A stretch of DNA of 64,000 bases from Pseudoselenomonas ruminantium (lineage in GTDB: Bacteria; Bacillota; Negativicutes; Selenomonadales; Selenomonadaceae): positions 1 to 64,000 of the forward strand of contig SVCA01000008.1 of assembly GCA_015058625.1 (NCBI GenBank), written 5' to 3'. Under the pieces are notes generated by a model. The model did not search any database. It was not told where the DNA came from and saw nothing but the letters and a program-made list of their open reading frames with translations. Below, piece by piece: positions 51,815-58,868 of the stretch (position 1 is its first letter; the number at the start of each line of letters is the position of its first letter). The translations under genes were made by a program, and so were the position numbers.

Positions 51815-53188
51815 ATGAATGATGGCAAGCCTACCCGACAGGACTGGCTGGTGCTGCTCTTTATGATCATATTGGTGCCTCTGGCCGGAGAACCAAAAAT
51901 GCACCCCTTCAGCGGAGATTTTGCAGCTTTTCGCGTCAGCTTCGGCTCGCCGGTGTTTTTGCTGTTTCTCATCTGGCTCAGTACCTTTCCCCGCCTCTTT
52001 ACAGGCGCTGTTGCCGGCTGCGCGGTCATGCTGTTCCGCACGGGGCTCGATGTGTTCTACGGTGATGACATACTGCTGGCCTTTATTGCGCACATTCCCA
52101 ATTTCTTTTACTATTTTGTCTACGCCCTCTTCTTCGCCCTGCCCCAGCTCAGCCGTAAATCCATCTACGAGCAGGCTTTGGGCATTGCCTTTTGGGCGAT
52201 TATCGCGGAGGTTTTTGCCAGCGTCGGCGAACTGGCGGCCATGAATGCCATCGCCTACCAGCAGTCGGAAACCTTTACCATTGGGATGCTTGTGCGGCTG
52301 ATACTGATTGCCATTTTGCGGTGTTTCTTCATCCTCTCGTTCTTCTTCCTGTTTCAGCTCTACAACACGGAAATGCGGCTGACCCGCAAGACCAAGGAAA
52401 AAGACCGGCTCACCATGCTGATTGCCGGGCTATACGAAGAAGTATTCGAGCTGAAATGCTCTCTGCAAAGCGGCGAAGCTGTTACCCACGACTGTTACAA
52501 CGTCTACGTCCAGCTAAAAGACAGCGCCCAAACACCAGAAGATGAAGAACTGGCCAATGAAGTACTACGCATTGCCGGCCAATGTCACGATATCAAGAAA
52601 AATCAGCAGCGCATTTACGCAGGGCTGCAGGAGCTGACCCAAAACCGCCGGGTCGATGACTACATGTCTCCGGACAAAATCGCCCGGCTCATGATTCATA
52701 CACAAAAAAAATACGCCCGCTCGCTGGGCAAGGAAATACATTTTTCCAGCCATGTGCCTGCCGGACTGCCACCACTGCACGCCTTTATGCTGCTGTCTAT
52801 CCTCAACAATCTTGCAGCCAATGCCGTAGAGGCTATCCCCTGCAGGGGTACTATCACCTTGACCATTGTCGGCGGCACTGGCGATGGACGGCTCAAAATC
52901 ACCTTGGAAAACACCGGCAGCTTTATCTCACCACGGCGTTTGGAGCAGGTCTTCACGCCGGGCTACACGACAAAATTCGACAGCACCGGCAAGGCGTCCA
53001 GCGGCGTGGGGCTGACCTATGTAAAACATCAGACAGAAACCTTAGGCGGCACCATCGAACTGACTTCAGATGGCAAAGATAAAGTTATCTGCCACTTAGA
53101 TTTGCCCTGTCAAAAACTCCATAAACCTGCCGCCCCCGCACCAACGAAAACGCCCCCCAACACGATAAATAAAGGAGAGCCCTTATGA
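51815..53188 (+). CDS. Membrane sensor histidine kinase, GHKL type
   Basis: This 457-residue sensor has about six N-terminal membrane spans (to residue 185), a short coiled coil, the phospho-acceptor His258 in QCHDIKKNQQ, and a C-terminal ATPase domain with the N box (NNLAANAVEA) and G box (SGVGLTYVKHQ). The layout is like GlnK/YcbA or AgrC kinases with multi-span sensors. It overlaps the regulator gene by 4 bp. Context suggests it reads dicarboxylates or glutamate-related signals for the DASS transporter; the ligand is unknown. Confidence 0.83.
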   Translation: MNDGKPTRQDWLVLLFMIILVPLAGEPKMHPFSGDFAAFRVSFGSPVFLLFLIWLSTFPRLFTGAVAGCAVMLFRTGLDVFYGDDILLAFIAHIPNFFYYFVYALFFALPQLSRKSIYEQALGIAFWAIIAEVFASVGELAAMNAIAYQQSETFTIGMLVRLILIAILRCFFILSFFFLFQLYNTEMRLTRKTKEKDRLTMLIAGLYEEVFELKCSLQSGEAVTHDCYNVYVQLKDSAQTPEDEELANEVLRIAGQCHDIKKNQQRIYAGLQELTQNRRVDDYMSPDKIARLMIHTQKKYARSLGKEIHFSSHVPAGLPPLHAFMLLSILNNLAANAVEAIPCRGTITLTIVGGTGDGRLKITLENTGSFISPRRLEQVFTPGYTTKFDSTGKASSGVGLTYVKHQTETLGGTIELTSDGKDKVICHLDLPCQKLHKPAAPAPTKTPPNTINKGEPL

Positions 53189-54060
53189 ATATAATGCTGA
53201 TTGACGATGATGATGCCGTACGCATGATGCTGCAGGACATCATCGAAGACTATAATCTAGGCGATGTAACCGACTCCCTAAACAATGCCACGGAATTAAC
53301 CAACGAACTTCTTTCCCGCCGCCATACAGACATCCTTATCATCGATATGCTGATGCCCGGCATTGACGGCATTCAGGCGGTGAACCGCATCAAAAAAGAC
53401 TTCCCCGGCAAAATCGTCATGCTCTCGCAGGTGGAAAGTAAGGATTTAGTCGGCAAAGCCTATGAAAACGGAATTGACTACTATATCATGAAGCCCCTGA
53501 ACCGCAACGAAATTGTCAGTGTGCTGAAAAATGTCAGCGAACATCTGCGGCTGGAGTCCTTTGCCCACAATCTGCAAAACTCCCTGCTGAGCCTCAATCC
53601 ACAGGCCGCACCTGCCCCAGCCCCCAAAGAAAACCTGCGCACCCGGGCAGAAAACCAATTGAAAGAACTGGGCATCTTAAGTGCGCCAGGAGCGCAGGAC
53701 CTGCTGAACATCGTCGCCTATATCGAAAAATGCGGTGGAGAAATCTCTGCCCTCAAGAGCCTCTTTACCGCCGTGGCGGAACAGAACGGCGCCAGTGACC
53801 CCGCCCGGGAAGCAAAAGCTATGGAACAGCGGCTGCGCCGTACCATTTTCCAGGGCCATATCAACGTGGCCAGTATGGGCGTGCTGGACTACACCAATCC
53901 AAAATTCGAGGACTACGCGCCCCTGTACTTTGACTACAACGACATCCGCAACACCATGCGCCTGCTGGAAAATGAGGAAAAACCCAGCCCTTCTCAAGTT
54001 CATATCAACATGAAAAAATTCATTTATGCACTTTATGACACCGTGCAAAGGGATAAATAA
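53185..54060 (+). CDS. Response regulator with YcbB/GlnL-type output domain
   Basis: This 291-residue regulator has a receiver domain (residues 1-120, phospho-acceptor Asp54 in IIDMLMPG, Lys in MKPL) and, after a proline-rich linker (APAPAPKE), a helical DNA-binding domain of the YcbB type (about 160-285, ending MKKFIYALYDTV). Bacillus GlnL of this type controls glutamine use. Here it is coupled to a sensor kinase and lies divergent from a DASS transporter. Its likely target is the repeat at 51663-51709. Confidence 0.82.
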   Translation: MNIMLIDDDDAVRMMLQDIIEDYNLGDVTDSLNNATELTNELLSRRHTDILIIDMLMPGIDGIQAVNRIKKDFPGKIVMLSQVESKDLVGKAYENGIDYYIMKPLNRNEIVSVLKNVSEHLRLESFAHNLQNSLLSLNPQAAPAPAPKENLRTRAENQLKELGILSAPGAQDLLNIVAYIEKCGGEISALKSLFTAVAEQNGASDPAREAKAMEQRLRRTIFQGHINVASMGVLDYTNPKFEDYAPLYFDYNDIRNTMRLLENEEKPSPSQVHINMKKFIYALYDTVQRDK

Positions 54061-54077
54061 GCCTAATTTATCGACAG

Positions 54078-54170
54078 TTATCCACAAAACTATCCACATT
54101 ATCCCCAATATCTGGGGATAATCTGTGCATTATTTTTTCTTTTATCCACAAATCCTGCCTTTTATCCACA
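54078..54170. promoter_or_regulatory. Cluster of six DnaA boxes
   Basis: Perfect TTATCCACA at 54078-54086, 54142-54150 and 54162-54170; one-mismatch CTATCCACA at 54090-54098 and TTATCCCCA at 54099-54107; and the inverse TGGGGATAA at 54113-54121. Six boxes in 93 bp, beside an AT-rich stretch (54129-54145), look like a DnaA-binding region. It may be an origin, or a titration or regulatory site. dnaA itself is not in the window. Confidence 0.7.
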
Positions 54171-54183
54171 GGCAGGATTTTTT
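54152..54183 (+). terminator. Terminator of the two-component operon with a DnaA box in its loop
   Basis: The stem ATCCTGCC/GGCAGGAT is followed by T6. The 11-nt loop contains a perfect DnaA box (54162-54170). It lies about 90 bp past the regulator stop codon. Confidence 0.78.
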
Positions 54184-54244
54184 CTATCCCTCACGAATTA
54201 AAACAGCAGAAACACTGCTCTTATTATGCATAGGAGAATGACAT

Positions 54245-56434
54245 ATGAACGCACTGCTGTCATTTATTATCAGCATTTGCCTCCTGCTGGCTATGCCCGC
54301 CAGCCAGCTAGAAGCAGAAGACCTGAACATCCGGCTTGGCTATATACAGCCGGACAACAGCCTGGTCAATCCCCATGTCCTGCGGCAATACTATACCAGC
54401 TATCTGGACGAACTCTCCAAACATACGGACTGGGATTACCATTTGGTCAACATCAATGCCAGCACAGCCTTTGAACGGTTGTTCGCCGGGGATATTGACC
54501 TGCTGCTCTCCGTGGAATATCCCAGTTCCCTGGGCCTGAAGGGCGGGATTATCTACAGCACCATCAACTTTGGCTATGATGTAGAGGGCCTGTACTCCCG
54601 CATGGGGGAAACGCGCTTTGACCCCCACGATTTGAATACGCTGACCGGGGCCCGGGTGGGCATTATCGCCGCCCGCCCCGTCAACCAGCAGTTTGAACTG
54701 TTCCAGCAGAACAACAGCCTGAATTTCGCTGTAAAAGCCTTCGCCAACCAGCAGGAGATGCTGGCCGCTTTACAGGCTGGAAGCGTTGACCTCGTGGTGG
54801 ACACCGCCACCAATACCATGCCCGAGGAACAGTTCCTGCTGGCCTACAGCCGGATTCCCGTGCGGGCCGCCGCTACAACCGCCAATCGGGACAAACTGGT
54901 CAATCTGGAAAACGCCATCAACCGGCTCAATATGGAAAATCCTTATTTCGAGCCCCAGCTTTCCCATACGCTGGCGGAAAAGCTCGACTTCCAGCTGGTG
55001 CATTACACACCCCAGGAAAGTCAGTATATTAAGATGTCACCGCCATTGCGGGTAGCCATTTACGGCGGAGTTTATCCCTATGTTATCTACGATGAGGCCC
55101 AGAAAAAAGCCCTCGGCATTTATCCCGACCTCATCAGCCAGCTGGCGAAAAATTCCGGTCTGGAATTTACCTATGTCCATGTACCCACCTATGACGATGC
55201 CGTAAACCTGCTGAAATCCGGACAGGCAGATTTGATGCTGGACATCTATGCGGGGCCTGAAGACCATCAGCCCTTCTACTACACCAATCCGCTAACGACC
55301 CTCCCCTATACCTTCATCGGCTCCACAAGTCAGACGCCATCTTCTGCTGACAACATAAAACTGATTGTCCCCCGTCCCGAACCATCGCTGATGAAGTTCT
55401 TGCAGCAAAAATTCCCCTCCTGGGACATCACAGCCAGCCCTGCAGCAGCCGCCGAGGCGCTCAACACCCTTGACCAAAAACCCGACACACTGGCGCTCGT
55501 CCGCGACTCCATGCTGGAAATCGACCGTCCCCTGATGCTCCATCCCAATCTGGTCATTATCCCAGATGCCTCCATCAACGTACCCATGAGCATCATCATC
55601 GCTCCCAACCAGCCCCGTATCCTGCAGGGCATTCTCAACAAAGCCATCACCCAGACCGACCCGGAAAAGCGCCTCCATATCATCCAGAAGCACATCATCA
55701 AGGCACGTCCCGGCTTTTCCCTGCAGCACATCCTCACCTTCTATCCTCTGCAGACCGGACTTGTCTGCGGGTTGATTCTGCTGCTGCTGGCAATCATGAT
55801 CTTCCTCAACCACCATAGCCGGGCCATGTCCAAAGCCAAAAAACTTCTGCAGGAAAATAACACGAAACTCAAGGCCACCATCCTTGAATTGCAGGAAACC
55901 ATCCAGAGCAGAGAGTTCTACAAGGAAAAAGCAGAAATCGACGCACTTACCGGCGTTTTGAACAAAGCGGCCATTGAGACCATCGGCCAGAAAATGCTGA
56001 ACGCTCCGTTTCAGCAGGGCCACTGTCATGCCCTCTTCATCATTGACCTGGACCACTTCAAGGAAGCCAATGATACCCTGGGACATCAAAAAGGAGACGA
56101 AATCCTGCACCATTTTGCCCTGAATCTCATCCATATTGTGCGGTCCCATGATGCCGTCGGCCGCTTCGGCGGAGATGAGTTCATCCTCCTGCTGCAGGAT
56201 TTCCCGCAGGAAGCCATCGCCTCCGTAGCCCGTCGCGTGATGGAGGCGGCGCACAGCCTCGAACCTGCCAGCGACAAGTTCCCCGGCCTGTCGGCCAGCA
56301 TTGGCATCGCCCTGTATCCCGTTCACGGCAATGACTATCAGGAACTTCTGCACCATGCCGATCAGGCTCTATACTATGTAAAGGAATACGGCCGGAACAA
56401 CTGGGCATTAGCGGGACAGCCCGCCCAAAAGTGA
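54245..56434 (+). CDS. Diguanylate cyclase with two periplasmic solute-binding domains
   Basis: This 729-residue protein has a signal or membrane segment (residues 5-20), two tandem family-3 solute-binding domains (about 28-250 and 270-485), a membrane span (about 500-520), a coiled coil, and a GGDEF domain (about 565-725) with an intact FGGDEF (residues 642-646). It should make cyclic di-GMP in response to a small ligand bound outside, perhaps an amino acid. AGGAGAA precedes the ATG. It is alone between terminators. No EAL domain is present. Confidence 0.9.
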   Translation: MNALLSFIISICLLLAMPASQLEAEDLNIRLGYIQPDNSLVNPHVLRQYYTSYLDELSKHTDWDYHLVNINASTAFERLFAGDIDLLLSVEYPSSLGLKGGIIYSTINFGYDVEGLYSRMGETRFDPHDLNTLTGARVGIIAARPVNQQFELFQQNNSLNFAVKAFANQQEMLAALQAGSVDLVVDTATNTMPEEQFLLAYSRIPVRAAATTANRDKLVNLENAINRLNMENPYFEPQLSHTLAEKLDFQLVHYTPQESQYIKMSPPLRVAIYGGVYPYVIYDEAQKKALGIYPDLISQLAKNSGLEFTYVHVPTYDDAVNLLKSGQADLMLDIYAGPEDHQPFYYTNPLTTLPYTFIGSTSQTPSSADNIKLIVPRPEPSLMKFLQQKFPSWDITASPAAAAEALNTLDQKPDTLALVRDSMLEIDRPLMLHPNLVIIPDASINVPMSIIIAPNQPRILQGILNKAITQTDPEKRLHIIQKHIIKARPGFSLQHILTFYPLQTGLVCGLILLLLAIMIFLNHHSRAMSKAKKLLQENNTKLKATILELQETIQSREFYKEKAEIDALTGVLNKAAIETIGQKMLNAPFQQGHCHALFIIDLDHFKEANDTLGHQKGDEILHHFALNLIHIVRSHDAVGRFGGDEFILLLQDFPQEAIASVARRVMEAAHSLEPASDKFPGLSASIGIALYPVHGNDYQELLHHADQALYYVKEYGRNNWALAGQPAQK

Positions 56435-56443
56435 GCGCAAAAA

Positions 56444-56476
56444 AGAAGCATCTGCCGGTTAATGGCAAATGCTTCT
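56444..56476. terminator. Bidirectional terminator between cyclase and ptsI
   Basis: The stem AGAAGCAT/ATGCTTCT plus inner TGCC/GGCA serves two convergent genes, with A/T runs on either side. Confidence 0.8.
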
Positions 56477-56495
56477 TTCGTTATACGATATAATC

Positions 56496-58208
56496 TTACA
56501 GTACCTTGCTCAGGTAAGCCTTGATTTCGTCGCCGTCTTCCATCTTCATCACGTCAGCGAGGATTTCCTTAGCCTTCGTGGAGCTGATGTTGCGGATTTT
56601 TTCCTTAACGCGCGGAATGGACGGAGCGCTCATGGAAAGTTCGCTGATGCCCATAGCCATGAGGATTACAGCAGCGTTCGGGTCGCTGGCCATTTCACCG
56701 CACATGCCGGCCCAGATGCCATTTTCACGGGCGCTGGTGATGGTGCGCTGAATGAGCTGCAGTACAGCCGGGTTGAAGTGGTTGTAGAGTTCCGCGATGT
56801 TGGCGTTGCCGCGGTCGCAAGCCAGCGTGTACTGAACGAGGTCGTTGGTGCCAATGGAGAAGAAGTCTACATACTTAGCGAGTACCGGCGTCATTACAGC
56901 AGCAGCCGGGGTCTCAACCATGATACCAACCTGTACATCTTCCGCATAAGCCTTGCCCTCATGAGCCAGTTCCAGCTTAGCTTCTTCGATGAATTCCTTA
57001 ACCTTCTTGAATTCTGCTACGTTGATGATCATCGGAACCATGATACCAACTTTGCCGTATACACCGGCACGCAGAATAGCTTTCAGCTGCGGCAGGAAGA
57101 GGTCCTTGCGCTGCAGGCTGATGCGGACTGCACGGTAGCCCAGGAACGGGTTTTCTTCTTCCGGAATGTTGAGGTACGGCAGGGGCTTGTCACCGCCGAT
57201 ATCCATGGTACGGATAACGCAGAGGTTGCCCTGGCACTTTTCAACAGCTTCTTTGTAAGCCTTGAACTGGTCTTCTTCATTGGGGATGTCCTGACGGCCC
57301 ATGAATACGAACTCAGAACGGAACAGGCCTACGCCCTTAGCACCATATTTGAGAGCGTTATCAACGTCCATATGCGTACCGATGTTGGCCATGAGGTCAA
57401 CCTTTACGCCATCCGTCGTAACAGCGGGCAGGTCTTTGAGCTGAGCATAATGAGCAGCCAGTTCCTGCTGCTTCTTGATTTTTTCGTTGTAACCAGCCAG
57501 TTCTTCTTCGCTGGGGTTCACGAGAATCTTGCCTTCTTCGCCGTCCATGATAACATGGTCGCCGTCAGCAATCTTGTCAATGCGGTCTTCTTTGTTCAGA
57601 CCAACGATGGTCGGAATAGCACGGGCTTTGGCAATGATAACTGCATGAGCCGTCGTGGAGCCGGAACCCAGGATAACACCGGCAATCTTGTCGGTCGGCA
57701 TGCCAGCGATAACAGAAGGCTCGATTTCACGGCCGCAGAGGATAACTTTTTCGTCACCCAGTTCCGGCTCTTTAACGCCCAGGATGTACTTAGCTACACG
57801 CTTACCTACGTCACGGAGGTCAACTGCGCGGGCTGCGAAGTATTCATCTTCCATCATTTCGAACATCTGTGCCTGTTCTTCAGCAGCTTTGAGGACAGCC
57901 TGCGGAGCATTGGCATCTTCTTCGAGCTTTTCTTCGATTTTCTGAGCCATCATGGGGTCCTGCACCATCATGCGATGCGCTTCCATGATTGCAGCCTGCT
58001 CAACCATGTTCTGCTTCTGCAGACGGTCGATGTTTTCACGCAGGGTTTCTGCTACGGCGGTCAAAGCGTCCTGAGCCTTCTTGCTCTCCACTTCTTTGGA
58101 TTCCGGCTGGTAGTTTACCAGATAGCCGTCCAGGTTCTGACCTGCCAGCATGATTTTACCGATGGCGATACCGGAAATAACGCCTTTACCTCTGATTGCT
58201 TCTGCCAT
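56496..58208 (-). CDS. ptsI: PTS enzyme I
   Basis: This 570-residue cytoplasmic enzyme transfers phosphate from PEP to HPr. The phospho-His lies in SGSTTAHAVIIAKARAIP, a slightly altered form of the usual GGxTSH motif. The PEP-binding barrel shows RSEFVFMGR, GYRAVR, and GTNDLVQYTLACDR with ...MCGEMASDP. ATG 58208 has GGGGGAAA upstream. It follows ptsH by 107 bp, so the two are probably one operon driven by the sigma-54 promoters upstream of ptsH. No enzyme II gene is in the window. Confidence 0.96.
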   Translation of the reverse strand: MAEAIRGKGVISGIAIGKIMLAGQNLDGYLVNYQPESKEVESKKAQDALTAVAETLRENIDRLQKQNMVEQAAIMEAHRMMVQDPMMAQKIEEKLEEDANAPQAVLKAAEEQAQMFEMMEDEYFAARAVDLRDVGKRVAKYILGVKEPELGDEKVILCGREIEPSVIAGMPTDKIAGVILGSGSTTAHAVIIAKARAIPTIVGLNKEDRIDKIADGDHVIMDGEEGKILVNPSEEELAGYNEKIKKQQELAAHYAQLKDLPAVTTDGVKVDLMANIGTHMDVDNALKYGAKGVGLFRSEFVFMGRQDIPNEEDQFKAYKEAVEKCQGNLCVIRTMDIGGDKPLPYLNIPEEENPFLGYRAVRISLQRKDLFLPQLKAILRAGVYGKVGIMVPMIINVAEFKKVKEFIEEAKLELAHEGKAYAEDVQVGIMVETPAAAVMTPVLAKYVDFFSIGTNDLVQYTLACDRGNANIAELYNHFNPAVLQLIQRTITSARENGIWAGMCGEMASDPNAAVILMAMGISELSMSAPSIPRVKEKIRNISSTKAKEILADVMKMEDGDEIKAYLSKVL

Positions 58209-58315
58209 TTTATTTCTTTCCCCCTGATTGTAAATACGATACATACAAGAAACGCCTTCCTCCAAAGTTCCAATCCTTGGAAAGAAGGCGATTCCTAAGA
58301 TTCCAATTTAGTAAA

Positions 58316-58582
58316 TTATTCTTCGCCGAACTTGGAATCAACGAGGTCTTTCAGAGCCTTAACTGCATCTGCTTCGTCCGGACCGTCTGCAACGATGGTG
58401 ATTTCCGTACCCTTAACGAGACCCATGCTCATGATCATGAGGATGGATTTAGCGTCAACGGTCTTGCCCTTAGCCTGGATCTGAACCTTGGACTTGAACT
58501 TCGTAGCCGTCTGTACGAAGATGGAAGCCGGGCGGGCATGGATACCAGTCTTGTTTTCAATCGTTACAATTTCCTGAGTCAT
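58316..58582 (-). CDS. ptsH: PTS phosphocarrier protein HPr
   Basis: This 88-residue carrier takes phosphate from enzyme I on the His of GIHARPAS. The Ser of DAKSILMIMS matches Ser46, the HprK target in Firmicutes. ATG 58582 has GGAGAGG 8 bp upstream. Two sigma-54 type promoters and three palindromes lie upstream, and the activator gene beyond them itself contains an HPr-like domain. Confidence 0.96.
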   Translation of the reverse strand: MTQEIVTIENKTGIHARPASIFVQTATKFKSKVQIQAKGKTVDAKSILMIMSMGLVKGTEITIVADGPDEADAVKALKDLVDSKFGEE

Positions 58583-58676
58583 TTCTAAAACCTCTCCATT
58601 CTTAAAAAACCACAACATATCCTAACCGCTAAGCAGCGGTTTATGAACTATAATGTTGCTAACTGCCTTATATAAA

Positions 58677-58692
58677 TGCAAACAGCGTGCCA
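58677..58692 (-). promoter_or_regulatory. Sigma-54 promoter 1 of ptsHI
   Basis: On the minus strand the sequence reads TGGCACG-CTGT-TTGCA, a full match to the -24/-12 consensus. A start of transcription near 58666 would give a leader of about 84 nt before ptsH. Confidence 0.82.
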
Positions 58693-58720
58693 ACTTTTGT
58701 AAAAACTTGGTAATTTTTTC

Positions 58721-58735
58721 GCAAAAGCCGTGCCA
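58721..58735 (-). promoter_or_regulatory. Sigma-54 promoter 2 of ptsHI
   Basis: On the minus strand the sequence reads TGGCACG-GCTT-TTGC, again a full -24/-12 match, 43 bp upstream of promoter 1. Tandem sigma-54 promoters are unusual. Confidence 0.78.
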
Positions 58736-58803
58736 GCAACCCATAACGATGTTAAAAAATAATATTTATCCCTCTGCAGTTCCCAGCGAACAATAATCAT
58801 TTC

Positions 58804-58867
58804 GGTAAAATTTACCAACTCACGTTATTTTTCTGGTAAAATTTGCCAATCATGGTATTTTTTACCA
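58804..58867. promoter_or_regulatory. Three palindromic upstream activator sites
   Basis: GGTAAAATTTACC (58804-58816), TGGTAAAATTTGCCA (58834-58848) and TGGTATTTTTTACCA (58853-58867) share one consensus. Centres are about 31 and 19 bp apart. They lie 70-190 bp upstream of the two sigma-54 promoters, the usual range for enhancer sites. A further half-site (TTGGTAATTTT) lies at about 58707. The likely binder is the Fis-type domain of the adjacent activator. Confidence 0.7.
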
Positions 58868-58868
58868 A

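Noticed and set aside
54061..54241. Calling the DnaA-box cluster a confirmed oriC
   Set aside because: No dnaA, dnaN or gyr genes are seen, and the skew cannot be computed here, so only a candidate is reported.
56469..58298. A 609-codon open frame on the plus strand opposite ptsI
   Set aside because: The minus strand encodes a full, motif-complete enzyme I. The long antisense frame is a codon-usage artefact.
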